Shown here: positions 8,175 to 15,563 of the stretch, one piece after another
Position numbering within the stretch: position 1 is the stretch's first letter
Layout of the letters: each line of letters starts with the position of its first letter
Assembly (NCBI GenBank): GCA_030530095.1
Contig: JAUMVO010000001.1
Coordinates: 213,602 to 277,601, forward strand
Direction of reading: 5' to 3'
Length of the DNA: 64,000 nt
Source of the DNA: Clostridiaceae bacterium
GTDB lineage: Bacteria; Bacillota; Clostridia; Oscillospirales; Acutalibacteraceae
Made by a program: the position numbers and the translations under genes
Notes under the pieces: model-generated
Seen by the model: the letters and a program-made list of their open reading frames with translations, nothing else
What the model was told of the DNA's origin: nothing
Databases searched by the model: none

Positions 8175-8833
8175 TAAAAATGACTTTAGATGATTTGAAA
8201 ATCGAATATGACAAGCTGCAAGTAAAATACGGTGCGAAAGAATTAGATTCTATATATAACGGAGGGTGTACCGATAATCCCGACATTTGCTTTGTATTTA
8301 TGAATCCAACGGGAAGAAACATTGCTTCTAATAAAACTTGGAAAGGATTAAAATCCCCTTGGATTGGGACTAAAAACATTTGGGATTTGTTTTACGAATT
8401 AAAACTGTTAGACCAAGATGTTTTTGAAAGAATAAGGTCAATGAAGGGAACTGATTGGACAGAGCCTTTTGCAGAAGAAGTATATGAAAATGTATCAAAG
8501 CATAAATACTTTATAACGAATCTGGGTAAATGCACTCAACTTGATGCAAGACCGATTTCCAATAATGTTTATAAAGAATACTTGCATTTACTTGAAAAAG
8601 AAATCGAAATAATCAACCCTAAAGTTGTTGTTCTGTTTGGAAATCAGGTTTCGTCAATAGTGCTTGGTGAAAAAATCTCTGTTTCACAATGCCGTAAAAA
8701 ACAATTCTTTAAGAACATAAACGGTAAGCGTTATGAATGCTATTCCGTTTTCTACCCGGTAGGCAATGGAAGATTTAACATAGGTAAATCAATAGAAGAC
8801 ATAAATTATATTATTGAAACAATTAGAGCGTAG
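8171..8833 (+). CDS. Uracil-DNA glycosylase superfamily-like protein
   Basis: The product has about 220 residues and the block order of the uracil-DNA glycosylase fold. FVFMNPTG sits in the place of the GEAPG water-activating loop. ITNLGKCTQ follows in the middle, then INPKVVVLFGNQ, and a YPVGNG segment where family members carry the DNA-intercalating HPS loop. The motif residues differ enough that it may not remove uracil; it could act on a modified base or merely bind DNA. The first possible start is GTG at 8171, overlapping the upstream TGA (GTGA), and an ATG lies at 8180. The overlap argues for translational coupling to the fusion gene and a shared role. Glycosylase-fold proteins are known in some anti-phage systems; a role here is inference. 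Confidence 0.6.
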   Translation: MIKMTLDDLKIEYDKLQVKYGAKELDSIYNGGCTDNPDICFVFMNPTGRNIASNKTWKGLKSPWIGTKNIWDLFYELKLLDQDVFERIRSMKGTDWTEPFAEEVYENVSKHKYFITNLGKCTQLDARPISNNVYKEYLHLLEKEIEIINPKVVVLFGNQVSSIVLGEKISVSQCRKKQFFKNINGKRYECYSVFYPVGNGRFNIGKSIEDINYIIETIRA

Positions 8834-8858
8834 GCAAAATCTACGCTCTGAACTTTTA
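8825..8858 (+). terminator. Terminator of defence cassette 1
   Basis: A perfect nine-pair stem AGAGCGTAG/CTACGCTCT (8825-8833, 8841-8849) overlaps the stop codon of the UDG-like gene and is followed by a short T-run (CTTTTATAA). Confidence 0.7.
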
Positions 8859-8864
8859 TAATAG

Positions 8865-9785
8865 TGTCAAAAAATGAGCTCCCCCCCGAGCAATAATTTG
8901 CACACAAACAAAATATATAAACCCTTCCGAAAAATCTTTCGATTCTCGGGAGGGCTTTTTTATATCTTTTTCACAAACACAAAATAATTGAATTTATTGT
9001 TTCAATTCTTTGGGCGTTTTTTGCCCGAATGAATACACGGCAGCAAAACTAACCGCCGAAGCAATCAAAAACGATTGTGCGGCGTTTGTGGGAGTTTTTT
9101 GACAGGATGTGCGGCACAACTCAGATTCGCATTTCACTCTGCGGCGCAGATGCATATCACACCGTAGGGGTTGGCGTCCTCGACAACCCGTTCCCTGATG
9201 AGCCGACATTTCGTGCTACGAAATAATCAGTGGGTATCCGTTGATACTTCCTGAATCAAAAGCTCCGCTTTGTCGGCTCGGTATTGAGGTACGAATATCG
9301 GCAATTCACATTCTAACCGCTACACCCTCTCTACGCAGGGCGATTGAGAATCGCACGGCAGTTTTCAGGTGGTTTTTCGGGCGGTCGAAAACAGTCAGAT
9401 TTACTCCCGTGAATAATGGTTCACTCCGGTATGTACTCTCATAGAGTCCGTTTCGCTTAGAGCTACAAGGAAAATCGGCATCCGTAGTCACGCTTTTCGG
9501 GGTTTTTTTGAAGGCTTTGGATTTTTCAACTATTCAATGTTTTCAAGGGGTTTCGGGCTTTCACTTCTTCGTTTTCAGATGGTATCGATATACAAGCAGG
9601 ATAAAGCCGCGCCCGTTGCGGCAGTTCACACCGCACGGCAACGCCGAGCGGCTTTCGTTTTATGGGGGGAACAATCACCGTAATAACTCCCTTATCCGTG
9701 AGTCCAAGCATCGCCTGACGGCGTCTTGTGCGGTACGGCTTGCACACCGCAACCCGCCCCGAATTCGGGCTCCCGCCCGTGCCCA
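8865..9785. repeat. Long structured direct repeat, copy B (candidate large ncRNA element)
   Basis: This is the second copy of the element at 3429-4235, same orientation, about 0.92 kb, lying between cassettes 1 and 2. Shared features in order: a GTCAAAAAA start, a C-run flanked by GAGC, and a terminator-like hairpin (8922-8954). Then come a CGCCG..CGGCG hairpin near 9050-9085 and a branched domain closed by GAGCCGAC (9200-9207) and GTCGGCTC (9272-9279). That domain contains hairpins 9208-9224 and 9228-9253. The identical 30-nt tail is at 9700-9729, and two tail hairpins (TGCGGT/ACCGCA 9729-9751; CCCGAATTCGGG 9758-9769) have different bases from copy A but the same positions. B-specific sequence fills about 9300-9590. 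No shared protein-coding frame is seen. Confidence 0.8.
8922..8971 (+). terminator. Terminator-like hairpin at the head of repeat copy B
   Basis: It has the same stem as in copy A (CCCTTCCGA/TCGGGAGGG) with the same T-rich tail. Confidence 0.65.
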
Positions 9786-9858
9786 GTTGATATACCAAAA
9801 TATAAAACTGAGATTGTGTAATAATAAAGTAATATATGTTAAAATAGGTCATTTTCTG

Positions 9859-9887
9859 TTGAATTGCAACTGATTATTTGATATAAT
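9859..9887 (+). promoter_or_regulatory. Promoter of defence cassette 2
   Basis: TTGAAT (9859-9864), 17 nt, TATAAT (9882-9887) lie just past the end of repeat copy B and about 40 nt before the first start codon. This is the same arrangement as at cassette 1. Confidence 0.8.
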
Positions 9888-9928
9888 ATAAATAATTATA
9901 CTTTATTTGCTTTTATTGAGGAGAAACC

Positions 9929-10432
9929 ATGGAAATAAGAGATTGTTTAAATTTAGCGGCATTAATTATTATTCCAATTGTGGCAGTAATTATCGGGCAG
10001 TGCCTTCAGAATCGTTCCGAGAAGCGTAAGGACAAAATGCAAATTTTTAAAGTCCTTATGACATCCAGGATATATGGTTGGACAATTGATAGTGTTCATG
10101 CACTGAATGTAATTGATATCGTGTTTTCGGATGATGATAAGGTTAGAGCAGCCTGGAAAGATCTTAATGATAAATACAAAGTTACAAATCCAGATCAACA
10201 ACAGCTAAAAAAGATTGAACAAGCACAATATAAACTGCTTGAAGAGATTGCAAATGCGCTTGGATATAAAAATAAAATCACTTGGGAAACTATTCAAAAT
10301 CCCTATATGCCGGAAGGAATGGCTACGCAAATTGAATTGCAAAAGGATATGCAACAAGCATATTTGAGTGCAATCGTTGGGGTTAACAGGATAGTGCAAA
10401 GTCAAGAACAGCAACCAAAGGATCAACAATAA
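9929..10432 (+). CDS. DUF6680-like membrane-anchored protein
   Basis: The protein has 167 residues. One N-terminal transmembrane segment (about residues 8-25) is followed by a basic stretch (NRSEKRKDKM) and a soluble helical domain. The layout and the core pattern (KMQIFKVLMTSRI, then ALNVIDIVF, then AWKDL) match what I recall of the DUF6680 family, whose function is unknown. A polar Gln-rich tail ends the protein. The ATG at 9929 follows GAGGAG. It is the first gene of the Vsr/methylase/HpaII cassette, 35 nt before vsr. That position suggests an accessory defence role, perhaps membrane sensing, but nothing in the sequence proves this. Confidence 0.6.
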   Translation: MEIRDCLNLAALIIIPIVAVIIGQCLQNRSEKRKDKMQIFKVLMTSRIYGWTIDSVHALNVIDIVFSDDDKVRAAWKDLNDKYKVTNPDQQQLKKIEQAQYKLLEEIANALGYKNKITWETIQNPYMPEGMATQIELQKDMQQAYLSAIVGVNRIVQSQEQQPKDQQ

Positions 10433-10467
10433 CAAAAAACAGATTTCAAACAGCAAGCGAAAAGAAT

Positions 10468-10890
10468 ATGGATAATCATACACCCGAACAAAGACACAGA
10501 AATATGAAAGCGGTTAAGAGCAAAGGCTCGAAAATTGAAACTGCTTTGCAAAAAGAATTGTGGCGCAGAGGACTTCGTTATCGTAAAAATGCTAAACAGA
10601 TTTACGGAAAGCCGGACATTGTTTTTATAGGCAAAAAGATTGCCGTGTTTTGCGACAGCGAATTCTTCCACGGTTATGATTGGGGACATAAGCAAAACGA
10701 GATTAAATCAAATCGTGACTTTTGGATTCCAAAAATCGAAAGAAATATGCAACGGGATATTGAAGTAAATGAAAAGCTCAAAGCTGACGGTTGGACTGTA
10801 TTGCGGTTTTGGGGTAGTGATATAAAAAGAGATTTATCACATTGCGCAGATGTGATTGAAAGCGTGGTAAAAGGCAATGAAAAAGTTTAA
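10468..10890 (+). CDS. vsr: Very short patch repair endonuclease (Vsr)
   Basis: This 140-residue Vsr endonuclease nicks DNA beside T:G mismatches that arise when 5-methylcytosine deaminates. The N-terminal helix (TPEQRHRNMKAVKSKGSKIE) fits the family. GKPDIVF and VFCDSEFFHGYDW follow, carrying the catalytic Asp and the metal/zinc-site residues, and the C-terminal WTVLRFW is also typical. Length matches the family. It overlaps the methyltransferase start by 14 nt. Pairing with a C5-methylase is the expected genetic context, because Vsr repairs the mutagenic by-product of that methylase. Confidence 0.93.
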   Translation: MDNHTPEQRHRNMKAVKSKGSKIETALQKELWRRGLRYRKNAKQIYGKPDIVFIGKKIAVFCDSEFFHGYDWGHKQNEIKSNRDFWIPKIERNMQRDIEVNEKLKADGWTVLRFWGSDIKRDLSHCADVIESVVKGNEKV

Positions 10891-11878
10891 ATCAATAGAT
10901 TTATTTGCCGGCATCGGCGGTATCAGATTAGGTTTTGATAACGCTTTCGGTAAGAACATTGAAACAGTATTTGTAAGCGAATGGGATGAAAAAGCACAAG
11001 AAACTTACAGAGCTAATTTCAAAGACGATTTTGATATTGCCGGTGATATAACGAAGATTAAAGAGCAAGATATTCCGGAGTTTGATATTTGTCTTGCCGG
11101 CTTTCCGTGCCAGGCTTTCAGTATGGCGGGCAGACATCAGGGCTTTGATGATAATTATAAAGGCAATTGCAGAGGTACGCTGTTCCTTGATGTTGCGAGA
11201 ATCTGTGATTATCACAAGCCAAAAGTAATATTCTGCGAGAATGTAAAAGGTCTTACAATTCATGATAAAGGCAGAACATATAAAATCATAAGAAAAACAT
11301 TTGAAGATTTGGGATATACCGTATTCGATAAAATCCTGAACAGTAAAGATTTCGGTGTTCCTCAAAACAGAGAAAGAATTTATCTGGTAGCGTTCAGGAA
11401 TGATATAGCTCCAAAAGAATTCATTTTCCCCGAACCTACCGACAACTCAAAGGTGCTTTGGGATATACGTGAAGAAAATCCCGTCCCTGCAAAATACTAT
11501 TTGAGCAATACATATATGAACACTCTTATTGAGCATAAAAAACGCCATGCCGCAAAAGGACACGGTTTCGGTTATGAGATAAGAGATTGGGGAGAAATTG
11601 CCGGAGCAATAGTTTGCGGCGGAATGGGCAGGGAGAGAAATCTTGTTGTTGACAATCGACAAAAAGACCTTGTACCTACTACAAACATCAAAGGTGAAAT
11701 CAACCCATACGGAATTAGAAAAATGACTCCCCGTGAATGGGCAAGATTGCAGGGCTATCCGGATAGCTTTGCTTTACCGTTGGCAGATACACATCTTTAT
11801 AAACAACTCGGTAACAGCGTAACGGTTAATGTAATCGAGGCAATTGCCGAAAGAATCAAGGCGGTATTAAATGATTGA
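10877..11878 (+). CDS. DNA (cytosine-5) methyltransferase
   Basis: This 333-residue C5-methyltransferase has the full motif series: SAM motif I DLFAGIGGIRLGF at the start, catalytic PCQ in GFPCQAFSMAG, ENVKGL, QNRERIYLVAF, and the C-terminal QLGNSVTVNVI. The target-recognition region lies around residues 190-280. The neighbour is an HpaII-type nuclease, so CCGG is the likely target (inference). The start overlaps vsr and the end overlaps the nuclease gene by 8 nt, so this is one transcription unit. Methylation protects host sites from the partner nuclease. Confidence 0.94.
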   Translation: MKKFKSIDLFAGIGGIRLGFDNAFGKNIETVFVSEWDEKAQETYRANFKDDFDIAGDITKIKEQDIPEFDICLAGFPCQAFSMAGRHQGFDDNYKGNCRGTLFLDVARICDYHKPKVIFCENVKGLTIHDKGRTYKIIRKTFEDLGYTVFDKILNSKDFGVPQNRERIYLVAFRNDIAPKEFIFPEPTDNSKVLWDIREENPVPAKYYLSNTYMNTLIEHKKRHAAKGHGFGYEIRDWGEIAGAIVCGGMGRERNLVVDNRQKDLVPTTNIKGEINPYGIRKMTPREWARLQGYPDSFALPLADTHLYKQLGNSVTVNVIEAIAERIKAVLND

Positions 11879-12623
11879 ATCAATTAAAGGCAAAAAGCTT
11901 AACAAGGGTGAATGGGCTGAATTCTATGTTATGCTCAAGTTGCTCGGAGAGGGTAAGTTGTATGCCGCAGACAATTTGCTTAAGAAAAACTATAAAAGCT
12001 ATTTGGATGTCTTAAAAATAATCAGGCAGGAAATTGAATCACAAGTTCTGGAATACATTATTGACAATGACTCTGTAGTAATAAAACCGCAGGACAAACC
12101 AGACGCATTGGCAATAATACCGACAGCCGAATTCAGAACAAATGCAAAAGCTTTATTTGACGGTATTAAAGACTTAAAGGGAAACTCCGTACCCGCTCCC
12201 GAAAGTGTTTGTGAGTTTGCCGAAATAATATATGTCAGCAAGCCGAAGGCTCCTGCAGTAAAAGCATTAAAGAAACAATTCGGCGGTAAAAACGATATTT
12301 TTATTGAAGTCAGAGACGGACAAACCTCCATTGTTTCGGTAATGGGCTTTTCAATTAAGTCAAAATTCGGTCAGAATCCGACATTGTTTAATGCCGGTTC
12401 TTCATCGCAGTTTATGTTTAAACTGTCAAATTGTGATGATTGTATTATGGAAGAATTCAATGCAATAAAAGATGATAAAGGCAGAGCTTGGGGACAATGT
12501 AAAGATTATCTTGATAAAGATATAAAAGAATACTGGGATTTTTACATAACAGCAAATATATCAGCATATATGGAATCACGATATCCTAAGAGTGAAACAG
12601 AAACCGATATAGATACTAAATGA
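11871..12623 (+). CDS. HpaII-family type II restriction endonuclease, probably C-terminally shortened
   Basis: The N-terminus (KGEWAEFYVMLKLLGEGKLYAAD) and the central catalytic-looking block (KNDIFIEVRDGQTS...GFSIKSKFGQNPTLFNAGSSSQF) are characteristic of HpaII-family enzymes, which cut CCGG. The product here is 250 residues, whereas family members I know are about 350. The last 60 residues are highly charged and do not look like the usual C-terminal half. No continuation was found in other frames before 12,700. It may be truncated and inactive, or a short variant. It is the last gene of cassette 2 and overlaps the methylase by 8 nt. Confidence 0.75.
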   Translation: MIESIKGKKLNKGEWAEFYVMLKLLGEGKLYAADNLLKKNYKSYLDVLKIIRQEIESQVLEYIIDNDSVVIKPQDKPDALAIIPTAEFRTNAKALFDGIKDLKGNSVPAPESVCEFAEIIYVSKPKAPAVKALKKQFGGKNDIFIEVRDGQTSIVSVMGFSIKSKFGQNPTLFNAGSSSQFMFKLSNCDDCIMEEFNAIKDDKGRAWGQCKDYLDKDIKEYWDFYITANISAYMESRYPKSETETDIDTK

Positions 12624-12927
12624 GTATCATCTTTCAGTATTTTATAATTAAATGATCATAGATATCAAAAAAGAATGAAATATAATGTTAATATTAGCCA
12701 TAGTTAATTCGAGCCCTGCTGCTGTCCGCAGATAAAACGAACACCACGAAATAGCCAAGTTGTTATCCGTCACGGTTGGAGAGTGGATGCAGTTCGTGCA
12801 GTAAACTGTGGTCTATCGTGATAAAGCGTGTGCTGTTGTGTATCCTTCAAGTCCCGACAAACAAAAGCGAATAGCGAAAAAGCCCGATTTTAAGGAAAAA
12901 AAAGAGCAGGCAAATTGCCTGCTTTTT
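12624..12927. other. Gene-free right end of the defence island
   Basis: There is no convincing gene. Near 12,848 the word TTCAAGTCCCG repeats 11 bases of the T-arm of the neighbouring tRNA-Leu, but on the opposite strand. Near 12,821 ATAAAGCGTG also occurs in repeat copy A (3950s). Both could be chance. The stretch marks the change back to the more G+C-rich chromosome. Confidence 0.3.
12895..12923 (-). terminator. Terminator of tRNA-Leu
   Basis: A seven-pair stem AGCAGGC/GCCTGCT lies right after the tRNA 3' end. Minus-strand transcripts then meet a long T-run (CTTTTTTTT). The plus side also has six Ts, so it may work both ways. Confidence 0.8.
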
Positions 12928-13011
12928 TGGTGCGGAAGACGGGACTTGAACCCGTACGGGATTACCACACGCCCCTCAAACGTGCGCGTCTGCCGATTCC
13001 GCCACTTCCGC
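12928..13011 (-). tRNA. tRNA-Leu(GAG)
   Basis: The cloverleaf reads on the minus strand from GCGGAAG (5' end at 13011) with the D-arm TGGCGGAATCGGCAGACG. The anticodon stem CACGT/GCGTG holds the loop TTGAGGG, anticodon GAG. A short variable arm and T-loop GTTCAAGTC follow, then the acceptor CTTCCGC, discriminator A and an encoded CCA at 12930-12928. Confidence 0.95.
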
Positions 13012-13036
13012 GTGTCGTTTTTTAACGGCGAGAGAT

Positions 13037-13065
13037 ATTATATCAAACAAAAATTGCGATGTCAA
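13037..13065 (-). promoter_or_regulatory. Promoter of tRNA-Leu
   Basis: On the minus strand, TTGACA (13065-13060), 17 nt, TATAAT (13042-13037) form a perfect sigma-A promoter about 25 nt upstream of the tRNA. Confidence 0.9.
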
Positions 13066-13173
13066 TATCTTTTTGATAAAAATAGTTATATAATTTTTAA
13101 CCGATTGACTAACACCCGTGACAGTATTATAATTTCAGCATATAAGGTTAACGGATGGGAAAAGGTTCACTCT

Positions 13174-13932
13174 ATGAAAAAACGTGTTATTGCGGCGATT
13201 GCCGTTCTGCTCGTCATTTGTGTTATCGGCGCGGGAGGTTACGCGGGAAATATGTTCGGTTATTTCAACAGGGGCAACTCGGCCCAATACAGTGTTAAAA
13301 ACTGTGAAGCACTTGACAGCTCGCTTGGCGGCAAAACCGTAATTTTCCTCGGCAGCTCCGTGACTTACGGCTTTGCTTCAAAGGGCGAGTCCTTTGTTGA
13401 CTATCTCGTCGCTCAGGACGGACTTGTTGCCGTCAAGGAAGCGAAAAACGGCACGACGCTCGTTGACGACAGGTCGGACAGTTATATTTCGAGAATGAAA
13501 ACGCTCGACAGGAGCATTAAGGCGGACGCGTTCGTCTGCCAGCTTTCGACCAATGACGCGACGCAGGGAAAACCGCTCGGCAGGATTGCAGACGGCTTTG
13601 ATATCGGCAGCTTCGACACCCACACCGTAGCCGGCGCAATCGAATACATTATCGCATACGCAAAGCAAACGTGGAACTGTCCCGTTGCGTTTTATACCGG
13701 CACCCGGTACGACAGTGAGACCTACGGTGAAATGGTTGAGCTTCTCGGTGAGATTGCCGCAAAGTGGGATATAGACGTCATTGACCTTTGGAATAACGTG
13801 CAGCTTAACGCTGTGAGCGGGGAGCAGAGGTCATTATATATGAACGATTCCATTCATCCGACAAGGCTCGGGTACAGGGATTGGTGGACGCCGGTGATAA
13901 GAACTGAACTCGAAGCGCTGGTTAATTCTTAA
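13174..13932 (+). CDS. SGNH/GDSL-type hydrolase with N-terminal membrane anchor
   Basis: This 252-residue protein has a short basic N-terminus and one hydrophobic segment (residues 5-25), so it is exported or membrane-anchored. The catalytic domain shows the SGNH blocks: the Ser in FLGSSVTYG, the Asn in LSTNDAT, and the Asp/His pair in DSIHPTRLGY near the C-terminus. Such enzymes deacetylate sugars or cleave esters; the substrate is unknown. The ATG at 13174 is preferred because it is followed by a normal signal sequence. The open frame extends further upstream but would run antisense through tRNA-Leu. Confidence 0.85.
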   Translation: MKKRVIAAIAVLLVICVIGAGGYAGNMFGYFNRGNSAQYSVKNCEALDSSLGGKTVIFLGSSVTYGFASKGESFVDYLVAQDGLVAVKEAKNGTTLVDDRSDSYISRMKTLDRSIKADAFVCQLSTNDATQGKPLGRIADGFDIGSFDTHTVAGAIEYIIAYAKQTWNCPVAFYTGTRYDSETYGEMVELLGEIAAKWDIDVIDLWNNVQLNAVSGEQRSLYMNDSIHPTRLGYRDWWTPVIRTELEALVNS

Positions 13933-13947
13933 TTTTGTATTTATCAT

Positions 13948-13976
13948 TTGACATTACACTATATTTTGTGTATAAT
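13948..13976 (+). promoter_or_regulatory. Strong sigma-A promoter of the aldolase gene
   Basis: TTGACA (13948-13953), exactly 17 nt, TATAAT (13971-13976): both boxes are perfect consensus, fitting a highly expressed glycolytic gene. Confidence 0.93.
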
Positions 13977-14020
13977 GTCAGCGTTGTATAAATAATGAAA
14001 AAACTCAAGGAGTGTTAATT

Positions 14021-14956
14021 ATGCCATTGGTAACAACAACCGAAATGTTCAAAAAAGCGTATGAGGGCGGCTATGCTATAGGCGCGTTCAACGTAAACAA
14101 TATGGAGATTATTCAGGGCATCACCAGAGCTGCCAAGAAGCTCGACGCGCCCGTTATTCTTCAGGTATCCTCGGGCGCGAGAAAGTACGCCTCTCACGGC
14201 TATCTGCTTGCTATGGTCAAGGCTGCCGCAGAGGAGACGGGACTTCCGATTGCCCTTCATCTCGACCACGGCCCCGATTTCGAGACCTGCAAGGCCTGCA
14301 TTGACGGCGGCTTCACATCAGTTATGATTGACGGTTCATCGCTTCCCTATGAGGAGAACGTTGCACTGACCAAGATGGTAGTTGAGTACGCTCACGCTCA
14401 CGGCGTAGTCGTTGAAGGCGAGCTCGGCACACTTGCCGGCGTTGAGGACGACGTAGTAGTTGAAGCAGGCAACGAGAGCTATACAAAGCCCGAGCAGGTA
14501 TTTGATTTCGTTACGAGAACGGGCGTTGACTCACTCGCAATCGCAATCGGCACCAGCCACGGCGCATACAAGTTCAAGCCCGGTCAGAAGCCGCAGCTTC
14601 GCTTCGACATCCTCGAAGAGGTTGAGAAGAAGCTTCCCGGCTTCCCGATAGTTCTTCACGGCGCAAGCTCTGTCAATCAGGAGCATATCAAGATGATCAA
14701 CCAGTACGGCGGACAGATGCCCGACGCAATCGGTATCCCCGAGGAAATGCTTCGCAAGGCTTCGTCAATGGCAGTCTGCAAGATTAACGTTGACTCCGAT
14801 ATCCGTATCGCCATGACCGCGGCTATAAGAAAGCACTTTGCCGAGAATCCCGGCGATTTTGACCCGAGAAAGTATCTCACACCTGCGAGAAACGCAATTG
14901 AAGAGGTTGTTTCACACAAGATTGAAACCGTTCTTGGCTGCGCAGGCAAGGCGTAA
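14021..14956 (+). CDS. fba: Class II fructose-1,6-bisphosphate aldolase
   Basis: This 311-residue zinc-dependent TIM-barrel aldolase interconverts fructose-1,6-bisphosphate with glyceraldehyde-3-phosphate and dihydroxyacetone phosphate in glycolysis. Visible sites are GAFNVNNME at the N-terminus, the zinc-ligand motif HLDHGPD near residue 80, EGELGTLAG, AIGTSHGAYK, LHGASS and KINVDSDIR. The ATG at 14021 lies 8 nt after AAGGAG; a GTG nine nt earlier is not a good start. It is monocistronic with its own promoter and terminator. Tagatose-bisphosphate aldolase is a close alternative in the same family. Confidence 0.93.
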   Translation: MPLVTTTEMFKKAYEGGYAIGAFNVNNMEIIQGITRAAKKLDAPVILQVSSGARKYASHGYLLAMVKAAAEETGLPIALHLDHGPDFETCKACIDGGFTSVMIDGSSLPYEENVALTKMVVEYAHAHGVVVEGELGTLAGVEDDVVVEAGNESYTKPEQVFDFVTRTGVDSLAIAIGTSHGAYKFKPGQKPQLRFDILEEVEKKLPGFPIVLHGASSVNQEHIKMINQYGGQMPDAIGIPEEMLRKASSMAVCKINVDSDIRIAMTAAIRKHFAENPGDFDPRKYLTPARNAIEEVVSHKIETVLGCAGKA

Positions 14957-14973
14957 TCAGAATAAAACAATAA

Positions 14974-15009
14974 TTCCCGATAAGCGTTCAGCTTATCGGG
15001 AACTTTTTT
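14974..15009 (+). terminator. Terminator of the aldolase gene
   Basis: A twelve-pair stem TTCCCGATAAGC/GCTTATCGGGAA is followed by CTTTTTT. Confidence 0.9.
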
Positions 15010-15020
15010 ATTATAACCGC

Positions 15021-15452
15021 TTATTCGTCGAAGCCGCGGTTTCTTTTGGTAAGCCAATAAATGAAGCTCAGGTCAGCCGTGAACACAAGGCCGAAGCCGA
15101 GCGCCGCGAACGCCGTGAGCACCTTAAGTGCAACGCCGCCTGCCGTGCCTGTGCTCATGAGCAGGGCGATAAAGCACGCTGCAGCTACGGTGACAACAGT
15201 GCCGATAATCAGCATGAGAACATGATTGCCGAGCTGACGCGAAAGCGCACAGTTGCGGCTGTAAGTGTTTGCAACTGCGAGCGCGAACGCCGTAATAACC
15301 GACACGCCTGCGAGCGCAACGGCTAAAACAGCAAAGGTCGCAACGCCCGTAACCGCAGTGTCGGTAACAAGTACGCCTGCGGCAACACCTGCCGCAACGC
15401 TCAAAACCGTGCCGATAATAAAGCCGATAAAGCTTCCGGAAGATTTGTCCAT
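15021..15452 (-). CDS. Small membrane protein, four transmembrane segments
   Basis: The product has 143 residues and is not recognised. Four hydrophobic segments (about residues 8-28, 33-55, 78-102 and 108-132) are rich in Ala, Val and Gly. They are joined by short polar loops and the protein ends in a basic-acidic tail (TKRNRGFDE). The ATG at 15452 is 6 nt from AAGGAGG. It converges on the aldolase terminator. No partner gene is evident. Confidence 0.75.
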   Translation of the reverse strand: MDKSSGSFIGFIIGTVLSVAAGVAAGVLVTDTAVTGVATFAVLAVALAGVSVITAFALAVANTYSRNCALSRQLGNHVLMLIIGTVVTVAAACFIALLMSTGTAGGVALKVLTAFAALGFGLVFTADLSFIYWLTKRNRGFDE

Positions 15453-15518
15453 ATTTTCCCTCCTTTTCACGTGGTATTACATTTTATACAACCGAGAATT
15501 GAAATGTTACGCATTAAA

Positions 15519-15547
15519 TTGCCTTTTCTTTTTTTATGTGTTATACT
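15519..15547 (+). promoter_or_regulatory. Promoter of the 15564 membrane protein gene
   Basis: TTGCCT (15519-15524), 17 nt, TATACT (15542-15547). The predicted transcript would start only about 10 nt before the ATG at 15564, which supports that start over upstream ones. Confidence 0.65.
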
Positions 15548-15563
15548 GCGGGTGGGTGATACA

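Noticed and set aside
4353..8833. A complete type I restriction system
   Set aside because: No HsdR-like helicase frame and no full HsdS exist in the window.
3429..9785. Retron, HEARO/omega RNA or group II intron identity for the long repeats
   Set aside because: No reverse transcriptase, IscB/TnpB or domain-V-like hairpin lies in or near them.
12843..12935. tRNA-Leu attachment-site duplication at the island edge
   Set aside because: Only 11 nt match, on the opposite strand, and no integrase gene or partner site was found at 3.4 kb.
12808..13173. N-terminal extension of the SGNH hydrolase frame
   Set aside because: It would translate antisense through tRNA-Leu and through its promoter; the protein has a normal signal segment from 13174.
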